DNA of 7,513 bases, from positions 1 to 7,513 of the forward strand of contig JAGHEC010000231.1 of the NCBI GenBank assembly GCA_021159525.1, in the 5' to 3' direction. The stretch's first letter is position 1. Every line of letters starts with the position of its first letter. The position numbers and the translations under genes were made by a program. Below the pieces are notes generated by a model. That model did not search any database and was not told the DNA's origin. It saw only the letters and a list, made by a program, of their open reading frames with translations. Below are positions 1 through 5,410 of the stretch, piece by piece. This DNA comes from Deltaproteobacteria bacterium. GTDB lineage: Bacteria > Desulfobacterota > DSM-4660 > Desulfatiglandales > Desulfatiglandaceae.

Positions 1-272
1 ATGGCAGAAGGAAGTAACATGGGTAACAAGGCAATGGCGGGCAGGCTTGCCCCTTTGGCATTCTCGCATTCGTCGAGCTGCGGCTTCCCCCACTGATAAG
101 TCACGAAGAGACGGCACCCTCCCGGCAGTCGCGTCAGAAAAACTCTCCTGCCCCTATTTATTGAGCTATTACCAAAAATGCAATGTTTTGCGCTGTGGTA
201 AGACCTGCCTCATTACCGGTTCAATGGCAAGAGCCTTTGAAACCGCAGGCATGGGGCATCATGAGGTTGCGA
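1..272. other. Leader region upstream of the larE-like gene, no supported gene
   Basis: No reading frame here has both a plausible ribosome binding site and protein-like composition. The stretch around 150-200 is more AT-rich than its surroundings and is the most likely place for the operon promoter, but I find no good -35/-10 pair (the best, TTGAGC at 161 with TGTTTT at 184, has a poor -10). A small hairpin (GGGCA-GGCT-TGCCC, 39-52) lacks a T-tract. If an upstream gene ends here I cannot identify it. Confidence 0.4.
262..266 (+). promoter_or_regulatory. Shine-Dalgarno site that decides the larE-like start
   Basis: TGAGG sits 6 nt before the ATG at 273. The in-frame ATG at 261 has only a weak GGGG stretch upstream, so 273 is preferred. 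It also puts the PP-loop motif near residue 28, where LarE proteins usually have it. Confidence 0.6.
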
Positions 273-1109
273 ATGGATAGAACGGCTGCCAGATCCAAAC
301 AGAAGCGTCTCCTAAAACGCCTGGCGCGTCTTGATTCGCTGGCGGTAGCCTTTTCAGGGGGCGTGGACAGCACATTTCTGCTGGCCGCGGCCCGGGAGGC
401 CTTGGGCCAAAAGGTTGTGGCGACCACTGCAATCTCGCCGATCCATCCCCGGCGTGAGCAGGATCAGGCAGTCCGATTCGCCAGGGAGAGGGGGATCGAG
501 CTTGTTCTCTTGCATACAGGCGAACTCCAAATGCCGGAATTCGTGGCCAACCAGACCGACAGGTGTTATCACTGCAAGGCGGCACTGTGCCGCCAACTCC
601 TTGTTCTGGCCAGCGAGAGAGGGATCGCGCATGCGGCCCACGGCGCCAATGTGGATGATCTGAACGATTATCGCCCCGGGCTGACCGCGGCAAGGGAGGC
701 AGGGCTCACGGCCCCCTTGATTGAGGCGGATCTATCCAAAGAAGAGATCCGGTTCCTGGCAAAAGAAATGGGCCTTTCCGAATGGGACAAACCGGCCTTG
801 GCATGTCTTGCAACCCGCTTCCCTTATGGATCTCCCATCACGCCAGACGGGCTCCAGATGGTTGAGGCAGCAGAGGAATTTCTTGCAGATCTGGGATTTT
901 CAGGGGTACGGGTAAGACATCACGGGTCTGTTGCAAGAATCGAGGCGGCCTTTCAGGAAATAGAAAAGATGGCAGCCGAAGACATGAGGATGAGGATCGT
1001 GGAGAGGCTACGTGCAATCGGTTTCAAGCATGTGGCCCTGGACATGGAGGGCTATGTGCACGGGAAAATGAATCGGGAAATGGGGGAAAGCCATGATATT
1101 GGGCCTTGA
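273..1109 (+). CDS. larE: LarE-like ATP-dependent sulfur transferase (PP-loop family), three-cysteine type
   Basis: A 278-residue protein, close to the usual LarE length. LarE adenylates a substrate carboxylate and inserts sulfur, in the best-studied case while making the nickel-pincer nucleotide of lactate racemase; it is cytoplasmic. Visible motifs: the PP-loop SGGVDS (residues 28-33) that binds ATP pyrophosphate, GANVDDLNDYRPG (124-136) and ACLATRFPYG (177-186). Cys178 aligns, from my memory of the family, with the sacrificial Cys176 of Lactobacillus plantarum LarE. RCYHC (97-101) adds Cys98 and Cys101, so this is the three-cysteine subclass, reported to hold a [4Fe-4S] cluster that carries the transferred sulfur. 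The 3' end overlaps the next gene by 17 nt, so the two are probably co-translated. No larA, larB or larC lies nearby, so the substrate is open. Family call is firm; pathway is not. Confidence 0.88.
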   Translation: MDRTAARSKQKRLLKRLARLDSLAVAFSGGVDSTFLLAAAREALGQKVVATTAISPIHPRREQDQAVRFARERGIELVLLHTGELQMPEFVANQTDRCYHCKAALCRQLLVLASERGIAHAAHGANVDDLNDYRPGLTAAREAGLTAPLIEADLSKEEIRFLAKEMGLSEWDKPALACLATRFPYGSPITPDGLQMVEAAEEFLADLGFSGVRVRHHGSVARIEAAFQEIEKMAAEDMRMRIVERLRAIGFKHVALDMEGYVHGKMNREMGESHDIGP

Positions 1110-2760
1110 CGTAGGGGGAACCCAGACCGATGCGGTCCTGATCGACGCAGGCCGTATTGCGGCTGCCGCTAAGATCCCGACCAGCCGGGATCTCCTGGCG
1201 ACGCTCAGGACCGCTCTCGAAGCGGTCCTGAGCGATGTGGCGCCCGGGGGGCTGGAACGTATGGCCTTTTCAACTACCATGACCATAAATGCCATTGTAG
1301 AGGACCGCCTCGATCCCACCGGGATGATCGTATCATCAGGGCCCGGAATGGACCCTGCATGGTTTTCGGTGGGGCCTTCCTATCATGTGGTGGAGGGGTG
1401 TCTGGACCATCAGGGATTCGAGGCAAAGCCCCTGGACCGGACCGGGGTCCAGAATGCAGCATCCCGCATTATTAAGGAAGGAATACGCATTCTGGGCGTG
1501 GTCAGCAAATTCTCAGTCAGAAATCCTCTGCTCGAACTTCAGGCCGCAAAATGGGCAGGAGATGCCTTTTCTCATGTGGCCATGGGCCACCGGGTTTCCG
1601 GGACCCTTAACTTCCCCCGCCGGATCGCTACCACCTATTTGAATGCAGCCCTCTACCGCATTCACAAAAATTTCTCGGACGCCCTGGTTCAGATCCTGAA
1701 GGAAAAGGGGCTTAACGGCCCCCGATACCTGTTAAAACCGGACGGCGGGACCATGGACTTGGACAAGAGCATCCAATGGCCTGCCCGGACCGCCCAGTCA
1801 GGACCTGCGGCCAGCGTTATGGGCGCCTTGGCCCTGGACGGATGCAAGGGTGAGACCCTGGTCCTTGATGTGGGGGGAACCACAACAGATATGGCAGTGG
1901 TGATGGACGGCACGCCCCTCCTGAAACCCCTGGGGATCCGTCTGGGCCCATACCGGACCCTGATCCGTTCCCTCCTGACCCATTCCATGGGCATCGGCGG
2001 AGACAGCGAGGTGCGCATGGACCCGAAAGGCAACCTCAGAATCGGGCCGATTCGCAAGGGGAAACCTGTAGCCCTGGGGGGACCGGCCCCCACGCCCACT
2101 GACGCCATGATTGCCCTGGATCTCCTGACCGTGGGCCACAGGAATGCGGCTGCGGCTGCCATGGAAAGGCTCGGGGCGCCCGCCGGATGGGATGCGGCGA
2201 CCACGGCCGAACGCACCTTGCACACCATGGCGGAAGCTATTGCCGCATCGGCAAAGGCCTTTATATACAACATCAACTCACGGCCCGTTTACACCATCCA
2301 TGAGGTCCTGGCCGATCGGCGCATCAAGCCTGGCTCGGTCCTCATCATCGGGGGCCCTGCACCCCAGATTGCAGGATACATCGAAAAGGCCTTGGGCCTG
2401 CCGTCCCGGTTCCCCCGCCATTACGGCGTGGCCAATGCCGTGGGCGCGGCTGTGGCCCGGGTAACCTCAGAGATCACCCTCCAGGCCGATACCCAGAGGG
2501 GATCGGTGGTTATACCCGAAGCAGATGTGGAGCAGGCCATTGATCAGGACTTCGATATGGAACAGGCCATTGCCCTCGGCCGAACCGCCCTTTGCAGACA
2601 GGCCGCGGAGATCGGGGCACATGAAAACGGCCTGGAGATCTGCATCACCGAAAAACAAATGTTTGCCATGATCCGGGGCTACGCCAGAACCGGCCGCAAC
2701 ATCCGTCTCAGGATGGGGATTATGCCGGGGCTGATTCCCGGATGGGAGATAGGAGGGTGA
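1093..2760 (+). CDS. Hydantoinase/oxoprolinase family protein (HyuA-like, ASKHA fold)
   Basis: A 555-residue cytoplasmic protein related to the A subunit of N-methylhydantoinase and to 5-oxoprolinase, enzymes that open cyclic amides using ATP. Phosphate-binding motifs of the actin/Hsp70/sugar kinase fold occur twice: LDVGGTQTDA at residues 5-14 and LDVGGTTTDM at 258-267. Other family marks are STTMTINAIVE (60-70), SGPAASVMGA (236-245), a glycine turn GIGGDS (300-305), PTPTDA (333-338) and GGPAPQIAGYI (420-430). It is shorter than typical HyuA (about 650-700 residues), and no HyuB partner lies beside it, so it may act alone or with the HDAC-like protein. GGGGGAAAG just before the ATG at 1093 serves as ribosome binding site inside the end of the larE-like gene. 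The family is clear; the substrate is unknown. Confidence 0.85.
   Translation: MILGLDVGGTQTDAVLIDAGRIAAAAKIPTSRDLLATLRTALEAVLSDVAPGGLERMAFSTTMTINAIVEDRLDPTGMIVSSGPGMDPAWFSVGPSYHVVEGCLDHQGFEAKPLDRTGVQNAASRIIKEGIRILGVVSKFSVRNPLLELQAAKWAGDAFSHVAMGHRVSGTLNFPRRIATTYLNAALYRIHKNFSDALVQILKEKGLNGPRYLLKPDGGTMDLDKSIQWPARTAQSGPAASVMGALALDGCKGETLVLDVGGTTTDMAVVMDGTPLLKPLGIRLGPYRTLIRSLLTHSMGIGGDSEVRMDPKGNLRIGPIRKGKPVALGGPAPTPTDAMIALDLLTVGHRNAAAAAMERLGAPAGWDAATTAERTLHTMAEAIAASAKAFIYNINSRPVYTIHEVLADRRIKPGSVLIIGGPAPQIAGYIEKALGLPSRFPRHYGVANAVGAAVARVTSEITLQADTQRGSVVIPEADVEQAIDQDFDMEQAIALGRTALCRQAAEIGAHENGLEICITEKQMFAMIRGYARTGRNIRLRMGIMPGLIPGWEIGG
2751..2756 (+). promoter_or_regulatory. Shine-Dalgarno site that decides the HDAC-like start
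   Basis: A perfect AGGAGG ends 6 nt before the ATG at 2763. An in-frame ATG at 2742 lies upstream of this site and inside the preceding gene, so 2763 is the better start. The stop of the HyuA-like gene falls between the site and the start codon, a typical coupling arrangement. Confidence 0.75.
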
Positions 2761-2762
2761 AC

Positions 2763-4070
2763 ATGCTCCGCGCCAGCCGTAGGACAGGCCTGGTATTTTT
2801 CCCCGCCTTTGACTGGGCCATCAGCCCAACTCACCCGGAAAGGGAGGAGCGGCTCCTATACACACAGGATCAGGTGTTGGAAGAGGGCCTCCTCGATGTG
2901 GACGGCATTATTGAATACCGAGTCCGGCCCGCCGCTTTTGAGGACATCCAGCGGGTCCACTTTTGTGTGCCTGACGAGGAATCGGTTGCCACCGAAAGTC
3001 ATCTGATCGCTGCGGGCGGATGCCTGGTGGCTGCCGATGCCGTGCTCAGGGGAGAGGTGAAAAGCGCCTTCGCCCTGGTCCGGCCCCCCGGGCACCATGC
3101 CATGCGCGTGGTCCACGGCAACAGGGGGTTCTGCAATATCAACAACGAGGCCATCATGATCGAGTACATCCGGGAGCAATATGGGATCCGCAGGGTCGCT
3201 ATTGTGGACACGGACTGTCACCACGGCGACGGCTCCCAGGATATTTACTGGCATGACCCCGACACCCTTTTCATCTCGATTCATCAGGATGGCCGCACCC
3301 TCTACCCGGGATCGGGGTTCCCCCGTGAATTCGGGGGGCCCAATGCCCAGGGCATGACCGTCAACATACCGCTCCCCCCCCAGACCGGAGAAGAGGGCTT
3401 CCTTTATGTCCTGGAAGAGCTGATAATGCCTCTATTGGAAAAGTTCGAGCCCGAAATCGTCATCAACTCCGCCGGCCAGGACAATCACTTCAACGATCCC
3501 ATCACAAATATGAATTTTTCGGCCCGGGGATATGCGGCCCTCAATGCCCGGCTCAAGCCTGACATTGCCGTGCTGGAAGGCGGCTACGCATTGGAAAACG
3601 CCCTTCCCTATGTGAATGTCGGAATTATTATGGCCATGGCCGGCCTGGACACCTCTTTTGTAAAGGAGCCCAACTACGAAAGGGACTACAGGCCCCAGAG
3701 AGATGATATCACTCAATATATAAAAGACCTGGTAGTTCGTCTCAGGGATATGTTCTTGGAGGGACATCTCGAGAAAGCGGCCTGCAAGGAAGGGCTCGTC
3801 ATTGAAAGGAGCAGGGACATCTACTACGACACAGACCACATTCATGAACGTCAGCACGAAAAGATCCGGTGCTGCAATACCTGCTCGGGGGCACTTTCCA
3901 TCGCCTCCACCTCTAATCGTGGTCAGCATATCCTTGCAGTCCTGATCCCCCTGGGGGCATGCAAGGAGTGCCGGAAGACCGGATTGGCCTGGTTCGAGAA
4001 AGCCATCCGGGGCGCTTACACCCATGTGTATCTCCTGGACCGGGTGCGGGGCGTCTACGAGAGGACATGA
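2763..4070 (+). CDS. Histone deacetylase-family zinc amidohydrolase with Cys-rich C-terminal tail
   Basis: A 435-residue member of the arginase/deacetylase fold, the group holding AcuC, acetylpolyamine amidohydrolase and class II HDACs; these hydrolyse acetyl-amide bonds with one zinc ion. All catalytic positions are visible: RPPGHHA (107-113) with the His111/His112 pair, GFCNINN (122-128), DTDCHHGDG (149-157) with zinc ligands Asp151 and His153, SAGQD (236-240) with zinc ligand Asp240, and EGGY (272-275) with catalytic Tyr275. HPEREERL (24-31) is the usual N-terminal motif. Gln239 replaces the Phe common in the SAGFD motif. After the roughly 310-residue domain comes a tail with CCNTC (370-374) and CKEC (400-403), spaced like a zinc ribbon and not typical of AcuC. 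It starts 2 nt after the HyuA-like stop. A protein-lysine or small-molecule amide substrate are both possible. Confidence 0.88.
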   Translation: MLRASRRTGLVFFPAFDWAISPTHPEREERLLYTQDQVLEEGLLDVDGIIEYRVRPAAFEDIQRVHFCVPDEESVATESHLIAAGGCLVAADAVLRGEVKSAFALVRPPGHHAMRVVHGNRGFCNINNEAIMIEYIREQYGIRRVAIVDTDCHHGDGSQDIYWHDPDTLFISIHQDGRTLYPGSGFPREFGGPNAQGMTVNIPLPPQTGEEGFLYVLEELIMPLLEKFEPEIVINSAGQDNHFNDPITNMNFSARGYAALNARLKPDIAVLEGGYALENALPYVNVGIIMAMAGLDTSFVKEPNYERDYRPQRDDITQYIKDLVVRLRDMFLEGHLEKAACKEGLVIERSRDIYYDTDHIHERQHEKIRCCNTCSGALSIASTSNRGQHILAVLIPLGACKECRKTGLAWFEKAIRGAYTHVYLLDRVRGVYERT

Positions 4071-4123
4071 GGACACATGCCTCTGAAAGCAAAGAAAAAC
4101 AAGGACTAAAAGGACTGCCATGA
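4067..4123 (+). CDS. Possible 18-residue bridging small ORF
   Basis: The reading frame MRTHASESKEKQGLKGLP starts with an ATG overlapping the HDAC-like stop (ATGA, 4067-4070) and ends with a TGA overlapping the next gene's ATG (ATGA, 4120-4123). It therefore fills the 49-nt gap exactly with two 4-nt overlaps, which would let ribosomes pass from one gene to the next. A GAGAGG stretch lies only 2 nt before the ATG, too close for a normal site, so translation would depend on coupling. The peptide is basic and hydrophilic with no recognisable domain. It may be chance. Confidence 0.2.
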   Translation: MRTHASESKEKQGLKGLP

Positions 4124-4455
4124 CCGCGAACGATGAGTGGGGCCAGGACCCCTCGGTAAAGGCCATGCGCCGGGTGTTCGCCCGGATGGAATCGGCCCAG
4201 AAGAAGCTCTTGCAGGAGATTGGCATATCCCCCACCGACCCCAGGCTCAGGGCCTGCCGCGAGTATGCCAGAGACCTCTTTGAACGTGCTATTTCGCGGG
4301 CTGAAACAGCTCGTCTGAAAAACGAAGAAGATGCCGCCGACCTTTATATCCATTTTCTGGCGCAATCCTTGAAAAAACACGGCCTTCCGGTCCCGGGCGA
4401 CCGTGTCCGGGAAGACCGTCCCGTCGCGAGGCCCGCAGGGGAGGCAGGGTCATGA
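4120..4455 (+). CDS. Unrecognised 111-residue hypothetical protein
   Basis: I do not recognise this family. The ATG at 4120 has an AGGA site 5 nt upstream (4111-4114). The protein is highly charged and looks mostly helical from about residue 10 to 85, with one Cys, no signal peptide and no membrane segment. The last 20 or so residues are rich in Pro, Arg and Gly and probably disordered. It follows the HDAC-like gene by 49 nt and overlaps the next gene by 4 nt (ATGA at 4452), so it belongs to the same transcript. Position and helical character would suit a small accessory or adaptor subunit for one of the enzymes upstream; this is a guess from context. Confidence 0.65.
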   Translation: MTANDEWGQDPSVKAMRRVFARMESAQKKLLQEIGISPTDPRLRACREYARDLFERAISRAETARLKNEEDAADLYIHFLAQSLKKHGLPVPGDRVREDRPVARPAGEAGS

Positions 4456-4787
4456 TCCGGTTGAGGCTGTTTGGCCGTTGTCGCATCTACCATGATCCAG
4501 TCAGTCCGGTCCTGCGGGGGCCTGCACAGATCGGGTGGGATGCGTGGTTCCGGAGGATCGATCTGGTAACGCCGAGGCGTCTGAAAGGAAAAGAACTCCT
4601 TATGAGGACGCGCGGATGGTGGACTGTTGATCCCTCCCTTGTAGCCGAGGTTGTTGAGCCCCACGGCCGTTTGGTGGTGGGGGATGAGGGCGAACTCATG
4701 GTGGAACTGGAAACCCAACAAGAGGTCGAGGGCCTGTCTGCCCAACTGTCCGAGCGGTTTGGCGATCAGGTAATCCTTGCACCCTGA
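4452..4787 (+). CDS. Unrecognised 111-residue hypothetical protein, last gene of the operon
   Basis: I do not recognise this family. A strong GGGGAGG (4438-4444) sits 7 nt before the ATG, and the ATGA overlap with the previous gene suggests coupled translation. The sequence alternates hydrophobic and charged residues and looks like a small mixed alpha/beta fold: beta-like stretches near residues 1-14, 46-54 and 73-88, and a helical stretch near 88-103. It has two Trp in a row (RGWWTVDP, residues 54-61), one Cys, and no signal or membrane segment. The opening MIRLRLFGR resembles the first strand of MoaD/ThiS-type ubiquitin-like proteins, but the C-terminal Gly-Gly that family needs is absent (it ends VILAP), so I do not assign it there. 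A terminator follows 63 nt after the stop. Confidence 0.62.
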   Translation: MIRLRLFGRCRIYHDPVSPVLRGPAQIGWDAWFRRIDLVTPRRLKGKELLMRTRGWWTVDPSLVAEVVEPHGRLVVGDEGELMVELETQQEVEGLSAQLSERFGDQVILAP

Positions 4788-4840
4788 TGCAAATCTCAGA
4801 CATGGAGGGCTCAGGGCCCGGAGCGTGAATCCTGCTGGAC

Positions 4841-4849
4841 TGGTTTAAT
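4841..4849 (+). promoter_or_regulatory. Candidate extended -10 promoter for the acidic-protein gene
   Basis: TGG followed by TTTAAT matches an extended -10 element (TGN plus 5 of 6 bases of TATAAT). No good -35 is seen 16-18 nt upstream. Transcription would start near 4856, inside the terminator stem, so the new transcript would not form the full hairpin. Confidence 0.3.
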
Positions 4850-4850
4850 T

Positions 4851-4870
4851 GCGGCCGTCAGGCCGCTTTT
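4851..4870 (+). terminator. Rho-independent terminator of the larE-HyuA-HDAC operon
   Basis: A perfect 6-bp stem GCGGCC/GGCCGC with loop GTCA is followed directly by TTTT. It lies 63 nt after the last operon stop and 22 nt before the next start. The stem is all GC but the T-tract is short, so read-through into the next gene is possible. Confidence 0.65.
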
Positions 4871-4879
4871 GGAATATAC

Positions 4880-4884
4880 GGAGG
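4880..4884 (+). promoter_or_regulatory. Shine-Dalgarno site that decides the acidic-protein start
   Basis: GGAGG sits 8 nt before the ATG at 4893 (a second ATG follows at 4896). An upstream in-frame TTG at 4869 lies in the terminator's T-tract and has no site of its own, so it is not used as the start. Confidence 0.65.
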
Positions 4885-4892
4885 TTCTTGCA

Positions 4893-5339
4893 ATGATGGA
4901 AGAGATGTTTGCAGACAAAACAGAGTATGCCGAGATGAGGAAACTGCTCGAGGCATGGACAAGAGATCCGGGAAATATCAAATCGGCATTCACCCAATTG
5001 GGAGATGCCCTCTCAGGAGCGGAAGGAACGATCCTGTATTTTAAATCGCGGCCAGGGATCAGCCATTCTTTCAGGGGCCATGTGCCTGTGAGGGGTCACA
5101 CGGAAGATCACCTCTACGTCATGGTGGACATTGTGGACGATGATCCTGAGAACCGATGGCTCTCCATATGTTTTTACGGTGATACGATTACGGATCCGGA
5201 TGAGATGGGCGACCTGGTTCCGGGCGGGCTCTTGGGGGAGGACGGCTATTGCTTCGATATGTATGAATATGACGGCGGGGCCATCGCCTACCTCAAAGAT
5301 CGAATCGCCGAGGCTCACAAAAACAGCCTGGCCCGCTGA
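4893..5339 (+). CDS. Unrecognised acidic protein of 148 residues
   Basis: I do not recognise this family. The start at 4893 is set by the GGAGG site upstream. The protein is rich in Asp and Glu with few Lys/Arg for its size. The first 45 residues look helical. The middle and end carry beta-like stretches such as DHLYVMVDIVDDD and WLSICFYGD, then a Gly-rich turn region and a final helix. It has two Cys, far apart, with no signal peptide or membrane segment, so it is probably a soluble cytoplasmic protein of one compact domain. It stands between the operon terminator and a convergent gene and is most likely its own transcription unit, with some read-through from the operon. Nothing in the sequence ties it to a pathway. 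Confidence 0.7.
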   Translation: MMEEMFADKTEYAEMRKLLEAWTRDPGNIKSAFTQLGDALSGAEGTILYFKSRPGISHSFRGHVPVRGHTEDHLYVMVDIVDDDPENRWLSICFYGDTITDPDEMGDLVPGGLLGEDGYCFDMYEYDGGAIAYLKDRIAEAHKNSLAR

Positions 5340-5355
5340 ACCGGAAGAATACCGC

Positions 5356-5394
5356 AAAAAAACCAGGATGCCCTCGTCACAGGGCATCCTGGTT
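5356..5394 (-). terminator. Strong terminator of the ClpX-like gene
   Basis: Arms AACCAGGATGCCCT (5361-5374) and AGGGCATCCTGGTT (5381-5394) pair perfectly over 14 bp with a 6-nt loop. Read on the minus strand the hairpin runs into a T7 tract (A-run at 5356-5362 on plus, two of its bases in the stem) and starts 16 nt after the ClpX-like stop. On the plus strand GAGAAG follows instead of a T-tract, so it would stop the acidic-protein transcript only weakly. Confidence 0.85.
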
Positions 5395-5410
5395 GAGAAG
5401 TGTCCGGTTG

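Noticed and set aside
39..52. Small hairpin GGGCA-GGCT-TGCCC
   Set aside because: The stem is only 5 bp and is followed by CTTTGG instead of a T-tract.
1..96. 31-residue frame beginning at the first base with ATG
   Set aside because: No upstream sequence to judge a ribosome site, no recognisable motif, and a composition unlike the neighbouring genes; it could be the tail of an upstream gene but I cannot support that.
161..189. Possible promoter TTGAGC-N17-TGTTTT upstream of the operon
   Set aside because: The -10 element matches only 3 of 6 bases and lacks the key A at its second position.
2..280. Frame open from the left edge to 280, overlapping the larE-like start
   Set aside because: It is rich in Trp, Cys and Arg, has only a TTG start with no ribosome site, and overlaps the supported start of the larE-like gene.
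4077..4109. 10-codon frame MPLKAKKNKD in the gap after the HDAC-like gene
   Set aside because: It is very short, with GAGG only 4 nt from the ATG; the other frame that bridges both genes explains the gap better.
3432..4235. Long antisense frame opposite the HDAC-like gene
   Set aside because: It is the complement of a gene with complete catalytic motifs; GC-rich codon use commonly opens such frames, and the antisense product has no protein-like features.
4452..4787. MoaD/ThiS-like sulfur carrier partnering the LarE-like protein
   Set aside because: The opening resembles a ubiquitin-like first strand, but the essential C-terminal Gly-Gly is missing.
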